The notes under the pieces: generated by a model
What the model saw: the letters and a program-made list of their open reading frames with translations, nothing else
Told to the model about the DNA's origin: nothing
The model's database searches: none
Made by a program: the position numbers and the translations under genes
From: Mansonella perstans
Taxonomy: Eukaryota > Nematoda > Chromadorea > Rhabditida > Onchocercidae
Direction of reading: 5' to 3'
Assembly (NCBI GenBank): GCA_037074765.1
Contig: JBAMDO010000574.1
Span: 372,001 to 436,000 of the forward strand
Length of the DNA: 64,000 bases
Part shown: positions 43,147 through 55,161 of the stretch, piece after piece
Layout of the letters: every line of letters starts with the position of its first letter
Position numbering within the stretch: position 1 is the stretch's first letter

Positions 43147-43272
43147 CCTTGAAGCATTCAGATCATATTAGATATGAAAATGAACTATCCTTGAAGCATT
43201 CAGGTCATATTAGATATGAAAATGATCTATCCTTGAAGCATTCAGGTCATATTAGATATGAAAGTGATCTAT
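43147..43272. repeat. 42-bp minisatellite, three copies, upstream of CCDC47
   Basis: Three nearly identical copies of a 42-bp unit beginning ccttgaagcattcag and containing tcatattagatatgaaa. Copies differ by a few transitions. It lies about 200 bp upstream of the CCDC47 start. It is open in one plus-strand frame only because 42 is divisible by three. Confidence 0.9.
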
Positions 43273-43470
43273 CTACTTTTGACACCTACACTACTTTATC
43301 ATACTATGTTTTTCGCATTGTTGAATTTTGACTGTTCTTATCGATGAAGTCTTCAATCTTTAATGTTGACGTGATTACTGCACTGATATGTGATATATAT
43401 TCATATTTGGTGATAAAATTTACAATTTAAAATTGTTAAATAGTGATCATTTTGTTTAATTGAAGATGTT

Positions 43471-46388
43471 ATGATGTGGTGGCCATTGTTTATGAATAAT
43501 CTACTGACAGTGTGGATTATAATTAGTGTTAAATTGTTACGATACAGTGATGGAGCGGTGGAGATGGATAACGAATTTGCGGAATTTGAAGATATGGAAG
43601 TGGAAGATATGAGTGATCAAGAAATTATCATGAATAATCTACACGGAGAAGCAAACAAAGCCATTGGAGACAAGTTAGCAGCCACTGTAATTCTCTTCTT
43701 CTTTATTCATTTATTCAATTTATTTTGATTCAATTTTCTACTATTTCTGAATGAGAAATTATATTATTTGGTATTTTTCTGCGGACTTTCCTTTTAAAGT
43801 GTACAAATGTTTCCATAAAGTATTTTAATGTTTGCAGTATCTTAACGCTTATGTTTTGCTTCTGATCAATTATAAGTCACATTAAATTTTAGGATGATGA
43901 TGACGATGATGAGTTTATTGACGACGATGAATTTCCGAAAACTATAAAAAAAAGTCATTCACAAAAAATGGAATCAGAAGCCTCGCCGCAACTGAGATTT
44001 GCTGATGTATGAAGTTTTTTCTTCTTTTTCTGCCATTTAATTCCGTATTTGCTATTTTGCAATTTTTTAGTTCACATTAGGATATAATGATATGTGGGTT
44101 ATCTCTCTGTATTCATTATTATTAACAACCACTTGATTCAGGTACCGGCCCATTTTCGCTCAAACTGGGCATCGTATCAGGTGGAGGCTTTAGTACTGTC
44201 AGTTCTGGCAGTTTATGCGCTAAATTACATTTTCGGTCGTACCAAAAATCGGAATATTGCAAACAAATGGTTTTTGAATGTAACCCCACTTCTGGAAAAA
44301 CAGTTCACACTTGTAGGGGATGATGGTACGTCTGAGGATTTGAGAGAAGGTCATATGCATAAAGAAACTGATTCTGTTTACACGATTTGGTGGGTTTCTT
44401 GTGTGACCGTGGTTTTTTTCTTTTTGGGCAATGATCTCATATCTTGTTTTTCAAATATATAAGGATGCAAGCGACTTGTTTAATGTGCTTTCGTTTTTCC
44501 AATAGCATCGATTATCATCTGGTGAAGTACTGTGTAGTTGAAAGTTCAAAACTCTTCCCTACCTTTTTCTCTAGTGTTCTTGAAAGGCTTTGTCATTTTT
44601 TTTTTCAGATTTACCTATTTAGTGTAGGTTTTGCTGCACTTTTCTGTAAAAATTTATCAAAGTCTGGTTTCACTGCTGCTTAGTGGATGTTTCTAACAGT
44701 AGAGAAAGTGATGATACTCTTCTTAGCATAGTTATTTGAAATCTGATGTACTTCCAGGTGCTCAGGTCGAGTTGGTTGTCAGGGAATGCTCATTACTTTG
44801 AAGTTGTTGAAACGACAAGATTTAATTCATGTTATCATGAATTTTATCCGTCCGAAGCAGGATAAGGTTTCTAATTGTTACTATCTTATTGAGAAATCTT
44901 ATTCAGTTGTTTATTCTTTATTAAAATGGAAAGTTGGTTGCAGGTTATAATACGTATCGATGTGGATAGCAACGAAATGGATTCATTTGTGTTTGCTATT
45001 GGGCAGCGGAAACTAGTGACCAAAGCAGCCAAAGAAAAGATGGACCTTGTAAGTTCTCTTTAATATATTTCCTGAGATTCCCATTTAATAAAAGTAATAC
45101 TTTCGCAATTGAAAGTTCAAATTTTCAGAGTTTATTCACAGTAGAACGAAAGGGAATTGATAAATTTGGACTCCCTCCTCGATTGTAGTTTATGCGGAAA
45201 TGTTTGAAGCTGTTAATGCAATTATTGATCCGGCGGTTTTATCAGTGTTTCGGAAATACGAAAGTGCCATTGATTACTTTCACTTTTCAGACCAGTATTC
45301 CGGTTATAAACCTTCAGAGTGAGTTTCCACCATATCAAAAATCCTTTAGAATGTGCACCTGAATTACAGAACTGTTTTGCTTTATTATGCTACATACTAC
45401 TCGTTTTTTAAATCTTGTTGATTTCTCTATCAGATTTAAAAGCATGTGTTATTATAGGTGAGCACTTTTTTCCTGTCCTTTCGAATAATGGATTTCCACC
45501 ATATGATTCAGCACATAACAGTTGCTTATTGTGGCTCCTCTCCTTTTTTGTATTTAGCAGAACCTTACATATAAATGTAAGGTTCTGCTAAAAAATTGAT
45601 AAATCTATCATTAATCTGGCGAAACAAAATTATCTGTCCTAAACTTGTCTTCAGCTATATCAAAAACGCAGCAGATACGCAATGAACATGAAGTAGTTAA
45701 AACTGCTAGATCAGTGCCCCGATATATAAAAAGGATAAATAAATAGATAAATCAGTGGATGAGAAGTCTTATGTTAGCGTATTTTGTAGTGGTGAATCAC
45801 TTACACGGTTACCAGAAACAAATCGAGTGCTGTTTTTCGCTTTCAAAATGAGTGATGATATGGCAGAAATTGACGCGCTATTGCGAATAGTATTTCACTG
45901 CTTCGAAAAAATAAGGCGTTATCGACTTTCAAGAGAAGGCAAACTGAAGGTTCACGATTTTCGCTTTTCATTCACTAATATCTTTTTTGCTTATTTTATA
46001 AAGATAATATTCATGAAAATACTTTTATCGACACATGGTAGAATCTTAGTTCTCATGATCTTCCATTTCTAAGCAAAAGTGTCAAATATATTTAGGCAGA
46101 TAAAAAACGTCAAAGTGTGCAGGAAGCTTTCCTAAAAACAACACATCAGGCAAGGCAAGAAGCAGCTCAAGCTCGTCGAGAGGAAAAAACAAGAGAACGA
46201 AAACAACGCCTTCTAGAGGAGGAAGATCCTGAAAAGCAGCGAAGGCTAGAAGTAAGTACTCAAATAAATTTTGGTTGTGCACTATTTAGCTCTTCCTTTA
46301 TTCTGAATGATGTTTCTTACAGAAGCTGGAACAGAAACGTGATATGAAAATGCGACAGCCGAAAATGAAACAGTTGAAAATCAAATGA
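43471..46388 (+). CDS. CCDC47: CCDC47 (calumin), PAT-complex chaperone of the ER translocon; contains an apparent frameshift
   Basis: Nine exons: 43471-43686, 43893-44006, 44142-44389, 44758-44866, 44944-45048, 45129-45318, 45790-45949, 46096-46251 and 46323-46388. The product starts with a signal peptide ([19 protein letters not shown]), followed by an acidic lumenal region ([14 protein letters not shown]), a transmembrane segment after VPAHFRSNW, the conserved cytosolic body ([42 protein letters not shown]) and the basic coiled coil ([20 protein letters not shown]) ending in a lysine/methionine tail. In the family it works with Asterix to shield membrane proteins during insertion. Exon 6 has a one-base loss near 45185: homology passes from one frame (FGLPPR) to another ([14 protein letters not shown]), and a TAG would stop translation. 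The exon is 190 nt where 191 would keep phase with exon 7. All other junctions agree and the total would be 454 residues, close to the human 483. Confidence 0.9.
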
Positions 46389-46899
46389 AGGAGCAGGACT
46401 ATTCAAATTTACTTATCAGAGAAAGATGTGAAAATATTAATAAACTAGGGAAAATCTACGAGGTGACATTTTTGTTTGCGGGTGCCATTTACTTTTCATT
46501 TTGCTATTTGGACGTTTGCTTTACTAGGCACGGTGATGATGTGCAAAACTTTAATGATCAAAAAATAGAAGGATTTTAAAACATTACTTACCAAGTTATT
46601 GTTATAAGCATTGACAGAAAAAAATCCATATCCATGCCAATAGCAGTAGATTAAATGTTATCAGTTTTTTTGTTTTTTTTTTTCTTTTCATCACTAATAT
46701 TTTGATTTGAGCAACCCAAATGATAGACATATTTTGGATTTATTGGTCGTAAATACATGACAAAAGATGCATATTAATCTATTACTGGTAGAAGTTCATG
46801 CTTTATACAATTTTTTAATATGTCAGAAACATTTGAGGAGTGTAAGTTTTCAATAATTTTAATATTCCAATTTCTTGAAATGATCAGAAAACATTGTCA
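46389..46899. other. Convergent 3' ends of CCDC47 and METTL6
   Basis: About 510 bp holding both 3' UTRs. A plus-strand ORF at 46385-46579 overlaps the CCDC47 stop in another frame and has no support. Confidence 0.6.
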
Positions 46900-48131
46900 T
46901 CAGAAGTGCTTAGTATAAATAGCCTGTACGAATACTCGATCAACTGAAATGTCTTTTTGATGGTTGACCGTTTTTCGTAAAAGATATGTACTTAGAGATA
47001 AATAAAAGCCTTGTTCGGTGAACAGTTTGTCCAATTCTTCTGAAAGCAAAAATATTTTGAATTAGCTTACCATAATAATAATGTAAGATTTGAAAAAAAT
47101 TAAACAATTAAAAATAGTAGATATGCAAATATCTTGCCGAAGCAACTTTCGATAAAAGAGTTGGAAACTACACCTAATTTGAAGTAGTAAGTCATTGTTC
47201 CATCCTGTTTTGCATAAAATCGTTCATCCAATTTGCAATTGCGGCCAAATCGTACCATGGCATGATCATTGATGCCATAATCACGAACAATAACTATACC
47301 ACCAATTTTTAGTAGACTGAATAAATTCTTCACTGCTTGTTGTTGTTTACAAGGTGGGATTGCACTGAGAACAAAAATTAATGATACTATATCAGCCGCT
47401 GGAAAATCCAATGAAAAGCTATCGCAGGTTAAGTCTGCAACTGTAGTATTGATAGATAAATTGCTTGCTTCACTGCGTTCACGTAGTAATCGAATTGCAT
47501 TATCGGAGAAGTCAAAAGCATAAAAGTTCCAATGTGGATAAAGATGTATCAGAGGGAAAAGTAAATTACCAACGCCACATCCAGCTTCCAAAAAATTCAA
47601 ACTATCCTGCAAAAAGCAAAAAAAAAAACTAAAGAAAAAAGGTATCAAGTAATTTTGTACAAAACTTTTCTCTTTTTTTAAAAAACTATCAATAGCTAAA
47701 CTATATTTCTCTGTACCACCATCACATGTTCTGTTTACAATAACAAAATAAGACTACTTTGTTTTTTTTCATATATTTGCTAATTAGTACAGTGCTAATT
47801 TAGAGCAATCGAATCCTGCATGCATACATCCTTATGATATTCATTTCTGAGAAACATGAATGATATGTTAGATATATCAATTAACCTGTAAATTGATGTG
47901 TTGCTTCAACATTCCATCAAATTCATGCTGCGTCCACCATCTATCTTTGAAGAAATTACTCTTATTTCGTAAATAAAATTTATCCCAATTTTTCCGCAAT
48001 GCTTCTTGTAACTTTTTTCGCTTGAAATCACTTGCTAATACTTGCTTCCTTACTTTCTCTTTCTGTTCCTCATTGAGTTCTGGAGATGAACATAAATGTT
48101 CACTGGAACAACTTACAATCGATGCATTCAT
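46900..48131 (-). CDS. METTL6: METTL6, tRNA(Ser) m3C methyltransferase
   Basis: Three phase-consistent exons: 47886-48131, 47174-47606 and 46900-47039, encoding 272 residues (human METTL6 is 284). The family methylates C32 of tRNA-Ser using SAM, with seryl-tRNA synthetase as partner. Visible motifs are the N-terminal DFKRKKLQEALRKNWDKFY and NFFKDRWW blocks, SAM motif I LEAGCGVGNLLFPL, acidic strand FYAFDFSDNAIRLL, motif IV region IVSLIFVLSAIPP, IVIVRDYGINDHAMVRFG, and KQDGTMTYYFK. The last exon encodes FTEQGFYLSLSTYLLRKTV and ends TKHF. These match METTL6 more closely than METTL2/8, which carry an N-terminal extension. A splice acceptor with a long T run lies 4 nt before the ATG. Confidence 0.93.
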
Positions 48132-48135
48132 TTCA

Positions 48136-48150
48136 CTGTAAAAAAAAAAA
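48136..48150 (-). promoter_or_regulatory. Candidate trans-splice acceptor for METTL6
   Basis: The minus strand reads a run of 11 T, then ACAG, ending at 48136. Mature RNA would start 4 nt before the ATG, which strongly suggests spliced-leader addition. Confidence 0.65.
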
Positions 48151-49204
48151 GCTTACATTTACATTAAAGGCATATGAATGCCTCATTTATATAGCGAATC
48201 CAAAATGACCTCGAAAATTAAGTATAATTCCTCAACTGACCAACAAATGAATATAAGTGCTATCAAATGAGTAAAGCAGTGCCAGCACTTTCAGAAATAA
48301 ATAGTTCATCGTATCACATTTATGCAAGTACAATTACTTTAGTGATATAGTTTAATATATGTTATTAAATTCGCAAATTTTGAAAGTTGATAATTGTTAA
48401 CGTTAGTAATGGAAATAATTACAAACTTCGAGCGAAAATATTGCTATTCTTAATAACTTCACTGCCTGCAGATCAGTAGTGATATTAAATCATGCCTCTC
48501 AACTATTTCATATTTGAACTTTCAAATATTTAGTAACCGTTGGGAAAATCAACTCCAAGTAAAGTTATTCTTCCCAACGCAAAAATTAGTTGAACAGCCA
48601 TTTAATTTGCATAGGAAAAGAATGAATAATCGACTTGCTGCAATAGAAGATGACAATTGTATACAATGGTTTTTTTTTCAAAGCAAATAAAAAAACATCT
48701 ACAAAAACTATGAAATTTCTACAAACAATTTAAAAAAAAATGTCTCAATCTATCAATGAGCAACAGTTTCGATAGTAATAAATCCATTCACTTTCCAAAC
48801 ATCAACTTACTACTTCCTCGAATAAAAGATAATAACAGAGACATGGACAACATTAAACCATTGTCCCTTCGAAAATTCACAAATTGAAAAGCTTTAAAAT
48901 CAAGTTGGGAAACAATTTTATATGATTATATTAGAAAATACGTCAGACTACAAAAATTACAAAATACAAATTACAAGTCATGTAAGCTTTCGACAGTGAA
49001 ACTGTCAACGAGATAAAAAATAAATTAATTAAAACAGATATAAGAAAAATGTTTTATAAATTAATTAACGAATGATAATACTGGAAGAGAAATCATGCTA
49101 AAGAATACAGAGCATCTTTAACACCAATTCTAATCATATTTCTACATATACAATAATTGATTTACCATAAATTAAACCAAATAGTTGAAAGAGTTATTTA
49201 AAAA
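48151..49204. other. Spacer between SMARCD and METTL6
   Basis: About 1.05 kb, AT-rich, between two minus-strand genes. It contains the SMARCD 3' UTR. No gene seen. The distance leaves open whether the two genes share a transcript. Confidence 0.5.
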
Positions 49205-52200
49205 TCAATTGTTTTTGATGCCTAATGTACTCTCCAGTTCAGCTCGCTTTTGCTGCACTTTGTGATAGATATAACGAAAAGTACCCTCCATGATTTGAGG
49301 TTGATAATAATATTCAGCATGACGTTCGGCTTCGCTGTCACCAAATACTTCTGTCATTGTCTGCAGAAAAAAGCATCTGATAGATATTATGAAACAGAAT
49401 TTTGTCACTATTATATAATTTGAATTTAGATAATTGTATTGGAAAGATCCAATTTTATAGCACTATTCTTTTATTATTTCTGGGTTATCCTCTTATGTCC
49501 TTCAGATGCCTTGCCAGATCATGAGATCAGAAGCAGAAAAAATGGGGGGATTAATAACGGTCGCACGATGAATGAAAATATGAAATAGTTCGAACGGTTT
49601 AAATGAGGATGCATACCACTATAACTATCGAGTAGCGTTACTAACATTATGATGCGCACCATGCAGACTGAACAACTGCATAGGATTTTTAATAATTTGC
49701 AGCCCAAACACTTGAAATAAAAGTTACAGATATCTGCAACTACAAACTACTATAACAAATATCATACCTTCAGATCATTACTTTGAGAAATCAACCATTT
49801 GTGGATAAATTCCTGCGGATTGTCCGCGAAACGAACATAAAAATCTCGCCGAAGCTTCCATTCATTGATTTGTTCCACAATGTCAAAAATTTTCTGATCC
49901 AATGCGCTTATATCTGGCATATTTGCGTGGCTATGAAGAAATGAAGTCATTTGTGTTTTCAGCGGATCTTCCATTTCCACATCTATGATTATCAAAATTA
50001 TCCACAACTCTGCCAACTTATATTCGTAATTACTTCAACATTCTTGAAATTTGTGACAAATCACTTAGAAACTTGAAAATTGGCTAAAAAATAAAAAGAG
50101 GCTTCTGATGTCTAACAAACCACTGTTAATGAATGATACCATCCATACAGGGCTGCTCTGTTTGATGAAATTGCTAATGATCAGATATGCGTTTGATCAT
50201 AATAACTTTATGATTACTGGAAAAATTACCAATATCATAACATGCCGTATTTTTCTCATTCCCTTCGCTATACTGAATAGTATGATGCAGAATTAGAGGA
50301 TCGGGCTGATGTAATAAACTTTGAAGGCGCTGAGGTATTTCCATAAAACGCATCCGCTTCACTCCAAAAATTTGTTCTAGGTAAGAATCACAATTTATGT
50401 TATCGCGTTCAGCCTGATCCTGTAAATATCTTGACGTTCATTTAAAATTCCGTAAAAGTGTTATATGCAATAAAGAATACAAAATAGAGTTCTGAAGATT
50501 CAGTTCATGAGAATTAATTACGCGATCAAAAGATGCTTTTGAAACCTGCAATTTGTGTGTTTTTATGTACTGCCAAAGAGCTTCAATAATTTTTGGTCGT
50601 GTTTCGGTAGCCATTCCAAGTACCTTTCCCAATCGTGGATGCAGTTTGAATTTCATCGGTTGGTAATCAAGTAACAAAAGGATCGTGCATTTAACATCGC
50701 GATCTCCAGGTCTTTTCACCTGATGAAAAATCAGTTTATAAACATTTACAAGTTCATAATAAGTTGCACGCCATAATGTTCCTACGTTAATACAAAAATC
50801 TATGACATTTCCATAAGAAACCTGAAATCCATCAGTTTCATTCGTTTGAGGAGTTCGATGCCATTCAACAAGGTGATTGTCGGGTCCATAAATTTCTTTG
50901 TCCAATTCAATGACCAAACTTTTGAAGAACGAACTAAATTTGCGTTTCAATGGTTGATTTCGATTTTGAGCAGCTCCACTAGCTGCAGTACCTACGCCTG
51001 TCGATGGTTCATCCAACAAACGTCCTTCGACCCGTAGTTCCCACATTGGTACAGTGCCTTCATCACCCTCTCGCTGGAAAATATTAACACAAAACTTATA
51101 CGCTGAATAAAATTTTGGAGTAACTGCTTTCATAATTACAACTGAGGCTCTAGACAAGGGATACTAGAGTTATTTTATGCATGCGCATGAATTTCATGAT
51201 GCCGCTTTTAACACATCTGAACATTTAAAAGTGAAATCTTTTTACAAACCTCAGGTTCTTTGCCAGGTATGAAGGTGTGTGAAATGTATATTCGAAGTCG
51301 CCTTTTCACTTTTATCGGCCTTTTTAAGGCTTCTTGTATATCCAACTTCTTTCTCGTGATGGTAGCATCAAGCTTTTGTTCGAAAGCTAGGAGATCCATG
51401 TAAGCTTGAGATTCCGGTACAAGTTCCCGAACCTTAAAAAAATTAAGGGATAGAAATTGAATTCATTTTACCGGTTCCTCCCCTGTCGGGACAATATCCT
51501 TGGACTATAAAGCTGAATCAACTTTGATAGCTTTTCCAGAAGTTTAAATGACTTTATTTTCAGAATTTTTGAATCGTGGCTAAAGTAATGAAACTAATTT
51601 ACACTAACTTAATTAGTATCTGTTAACTTTTTCAATGAAATGAACTTTTAAAATGAATATTTTCAATCAATAATGACCAAAGTTTTTCATTTTTTTCCTC
51701 CGCTAATATTAAAATGAATGTTTGCAGCGAATATTTGAAGACGGGAATTTAAAGCATTAATAGAACCAATAACAAATAGAATTTCTCGTAAAATAGAATT
51801 TCTTTTATTGTAAAATCGCTCTAAAATTCCAAAAACAAAATCTTTGAAAAATTTTTGCAGAGAAATAGCAAGACTGTCTCATCCATTGCAATCGTTGCCC
51901 ATACGTATAGTTAATAATGCTAGTCATATAGAGCATCTTAAATCAATCCGTACCTGTATAGGTAATAACTTGTCAACTAATTTTCGTTTCTTTGCACGAT
52001 TTTGCACCTGACTGCGAGTATTGTGTTGTGGTGGAAGCATTGGTGGAGCACCTGCAGGCTGTGCAGTAAATGATCGTCGACCATGTTGTGCATTTGGTAC
52101 TGCTCCGCCATATCTAAAAAAAACACGGAAATAAATATTATTTTATCCAATTTTAATTGCAATAAAAAAATTATCAGTCAATTTTATAGTACATAACATC

Positions 52201-52661
52201 ATCAATTTTTATTTGCTTCTAGAAGAGATTAGCTCTGTTCTAGAAATTGATAAGTTGTAGAGATATTTATCAGTCCAATGAAACATAATGATATCATACC
52301 ATGATTAATTGCCTACCAATACATTCCAAATACTAAACTAAAACGAAAGAGCAAAATGAATATTGTTGCTGCTAAATCACTTACTAGCATTACATTTTAT
52401 TATGTTTTAGTTGCTTTTGGAGGTATAATTAGCAATAAATAAAAGCTTAAGGAAAATTAAAATATCACTTATCAGTTCATAAATAATGCATAAATGATAT
52501 AAAATGGTAAGCAAAATACACTAAATTTGTTTGAATCATTTAAAACGTAGGCTACAGGAACGCACGTAAGTTACTAATAGATTAGTACATAATTTAAATT
52601 AAAAAAACAACCTGATATTAGAACCGTTATTGGATGGCACTGCTGTACTAGCTCGATGCAT
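49205..52661 (-). CDS. SWI/SNF (BAF/PBAF) complex subunit BAF60/SMARCD
   Basis: A multi-exon gene. Exon 1 is 52612-52661 ([16 protein letters not shown]), followed by a proline-rich exon ([11 protein letters not shown], 51960-52114), [17 protein letters not shown] (51210-51433), a long exon with [16 protein letters not shown] and [20 protein letters not shown], and DGFQVSYG. After that comes the SWIB/MDM2 domain ([19 protein letters not shown] with [12 protein letters not shown]), then [40 protein letters not shown] and a C-terminal block ending [11 protein letters not shown]. Human SMARCD1-3 share every block. The subunit links transcription factors to the remodelling complex in the nucleus; C. 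elegans has two paralogues (swsn-2.1/ham-3 and swsn-2.2) and I cannot tell which is orthologous. Stop TGA is at 49205-49207. Confidence 0.95.
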
Positions 52662-52663
52662 TC

Positions 52664-52675
52664 CTGAAATATTTC
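52664..52675 (-). promoter_or_regulatory. Candidate trans-splice acceptor for SMARCD
   Basis: The minus strand reads TTGAAATATTTCAG ending at 52664, only 2 nt before the ATG at 52661. Such a short leader is best explained by spliced-leader addition. Confidence 0.65.
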
Positions 52676-53069
52676 AATATTTACTGCTATACCGAAAACT
52701 GAATACGAAAAGGAATCCAGGATCATTATCACTCATGTTTCCATCACCTTGACAGGTATAGTTTTGTTGCATATGAAATCTTTAAGTACCACTGGTCACT
52801 TTTTGGTAAAATGTAGTACTATTATGAGGAATTAGGCAATTTATGGAGAGGAGAGGAGAATAGACATGTTCATAACTGGTCACATGCTAATTGCGTTGTT
52901 TAAAAGGTCAACTTAAAGGTCATATAGCGAGTGATGGATTTTTAATTATCATTAATTATGATGAAAAAATTCATCGAGAAATGTACTTTTGGGAATTTGT
53001 TGTCAAGATATGCGAATTTTTTTTTGATGAGAACTTTTTATCTTTTAAGGTTATTTAAGGGTCATTACA
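52676..53069. other. Divergent promoter between SMARCD and MRPL46
   Basis: About 400 bp separate the start codons of two oppositely oriented genes. No repeat or recognisable element apart from AT-rich tracts. Confidence 0.55.
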
Positions 53070-55148
53070 ATGGGTCACAGAGTACTGCGCTACATATCTC
53101 GCTTTCATTCATCATCAATGGCAATTAGTAGCGAACATTCGCATACCTGGGATATCTTTGCATCGGTAGCACTTATGAGACCTCCCATTATTGCACCACC
53201 AATGAATGATATCGAGAAATGTTATCACGATTTTATGCTTCAAAAAGAACTGAGAAATTCATTGCGATGTGATTTTGAATTGCGACAGTTAAGAGATGAA
53301 AGGTATTTCTTTGTTACTATTGGATTTCATGACTTCACGGACTTCAAAAAGACTGTTTTCCATTTTTGTGTTTTAATTTTTTAAATTGAATAATTTCTTA
53401 TACAATTTCTTTTCCAGAATTTTATTATAGGCTTCTTAAGGAAAGAGAAAGATCGAAAGTGGAGGAAGGAATTAATCTAAATGAAGAAATAGGAATTCTA
53501 GCTTCCGTAGACGAAGAAAAGTGGCGGAAGGAAGCAGATCGAATTCGCAAAAATGTTCCAATTGGTGATCTCACTAAGGTAAATGCATTATTTAAAGCAC
53601 TCTCTTTTTAATATTTCTTATTGGAAATTAAAAAATCTGTTAGTGGTGTAATTTGACGAGCACATATTTAAGTTTAAGTTCAGGATTAAAATAAACAACA
53701 GAAAGAGACGTGATACCAAAACATTATAGACTTGAAATGTGTAATAGTTTGTAATTGCATTATGTTTAACATCACATTGTTTCTGTGTCTGTCCACTTAA
53801 TTAATAAGTTAAATTGAAAAAGCTGATTTTACGCACTTTATATTTACCTATAATTATTTTGAAATTAATAAGTTCGATGTATATGATGAAAATATTTGCA
53901 TATCTCTTTCGTGCCATTTTTTATAGTTTTCAAAAGCTGATAGCAGAAGTTTACAAAGGAAAATTGATGAATTTCTTGTGCTTATTGTATGCCAGAAGTT
54001 TGGGCGCAAAGACGGTTATCATTCGTCATGGCATTTGCCTCAGTTACAAAATCTTCCAGGCGAATCATTAAAGCAAGTAAGAGCTAAAACAAGTTGGTTC
54101 TATTTTTTACTTTGTTTTCCTCATTTTTAATGAGTTACTGTTTCATGCATTGTTAAGGTGTTTTTCATATTCTATGAAAAAAAAAATATTTTATGGAAAT
54201 GTCAGATGATTGATAAAAATTTTATATGTTAGCACAAGACTGTCATTGAATTTATAAAATAAAAATGGTGTATTTGCTTTGCTGCGAAAGATAAAAGATT
54301 TATTTGCAGACTTCGGAACGCTGTCTCAAGGAATTATTTTCTTCTGAGATTCAAGGAAAAGGAATAAGCAGTGCACCGTTTTCCGTTTATTTTTATCGTT
54401 ATCCTGCTAGACTACGACAACATTTAAAAACACAGTCAAGAGGTGCTGCGGTAAGTCGTCACATCATTACTTATGTTTTATAATAATCGATTATTTAAGT
54501 TCAGGTATTATTCAATGTAATCACAGAATTGGTTTGTTCTAATATTTCTGTTATGACTGTTTTGATTTGATAGATGCATGATAGCTGTCTTCAGATTTCA
54601 AGTTAAAATCTTTTTTGACATACTTCGCTTACCAGAGAATCTTTTAAGTTGATGAAATTAGCTGATTTCATTTGCAGGTCTTTTTCTTCAAAGCATTATG
54701 TTTGAATCATGTTCAGTTGGTGGTCAACAAAGACGAAATTGCAGATTATAAATGGGTCAGTGCAGAAGAATTTGCTGCAAGCTTAAGACATAAAATATCG
54801 TATCTTCGGGCTTTGTCAGTTCTTTTCCCTTCCTGTCTTTTGTCGAAAAATAGCATAGAGTATGCTAAAGAATCGGAATCTTGGGAAACTCGGTCAAAAA
54901 CGGAAGTGCAAAAGCAGTCGTTTTAGCATTGTAAGCTTAGTTTTCGATTAACTGATGTATTTGCATTATTTTGAGAATTTGCTCAATACTAAGTACAGAA
55001 ATTTCTGAATATTGTAAAACTTTTCAGTCCTTCTTTGGAATGGTTAAACAATCGCGATTTTGAAAAATTACTAGTCTCCTATTTAACCCTGCCATATTTA
55101 AGAGATATGGATCCTGAATCAGCAGGAAAGAAAGCATTTGTAGCTTGA
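53070..55148 (+). CDS. MRPL46: Mitochondrial large-subunit ribosomal protein L46
   Basis: Exons 53070-53302, 53431-53578, 53927-54076, 54310-54450 and one starting 54678, all phase-consistent. The N-terminus (MGHRVLRYISRFHSSSMAIS) is a plausible mitochondrial presequence. WDIFASVALMRPPIIAPP and the following DFELRQLRDE match the start of mature mL46. KADSRSLQRKIDEFLVLIV, SSWHLPQLQNLPGESLKQ and TSERCLKELF form the Nudix-like fold of the family, followed by VFFFKALCLNHVQ and YKWVSAEEFAASL. The protein is a structural part of the mitoribosome central protuberance. The C-terminus is ambiguous: reading on gives a stop at 54926 (306 aa), while a donor at 54815 (TTT|GTCAGT) to an acceptor at 55027 gives a different tail ending at 55148 (309 aa). 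AATAAA at 55156 favours the longer span. Confidence 0.9.
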
Positions 55149-55155
55149 AAGGAAT

Positions 55156-55161
55156 AATAAA
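55156..55161 (+). terminator. AATAAA polyadenylation signal of MRPL46
   Basis: Canonical hexamer 8 nt after the downstream stop codon at 55146-55148. Its position supports transcript extension through the last exon. Confidence 0.5.

Noticed and set aside
43149..43331. 60-codon ORF made of a repeated KHSGHIRYE-type motif
   Set aside because: It is the translation of the 42-bp minisatellite, whose length divisible by three keeps one frame open; no evidence of a gene.
45755..45789. Upstream extension of CCDC47 exon 7 ([12 protein letters not shown])
   Set aside because: Using that acceptor breaks the phase with exon 6; the TTTTGTAG acceptor at 45789 restores it and matches the homologue.
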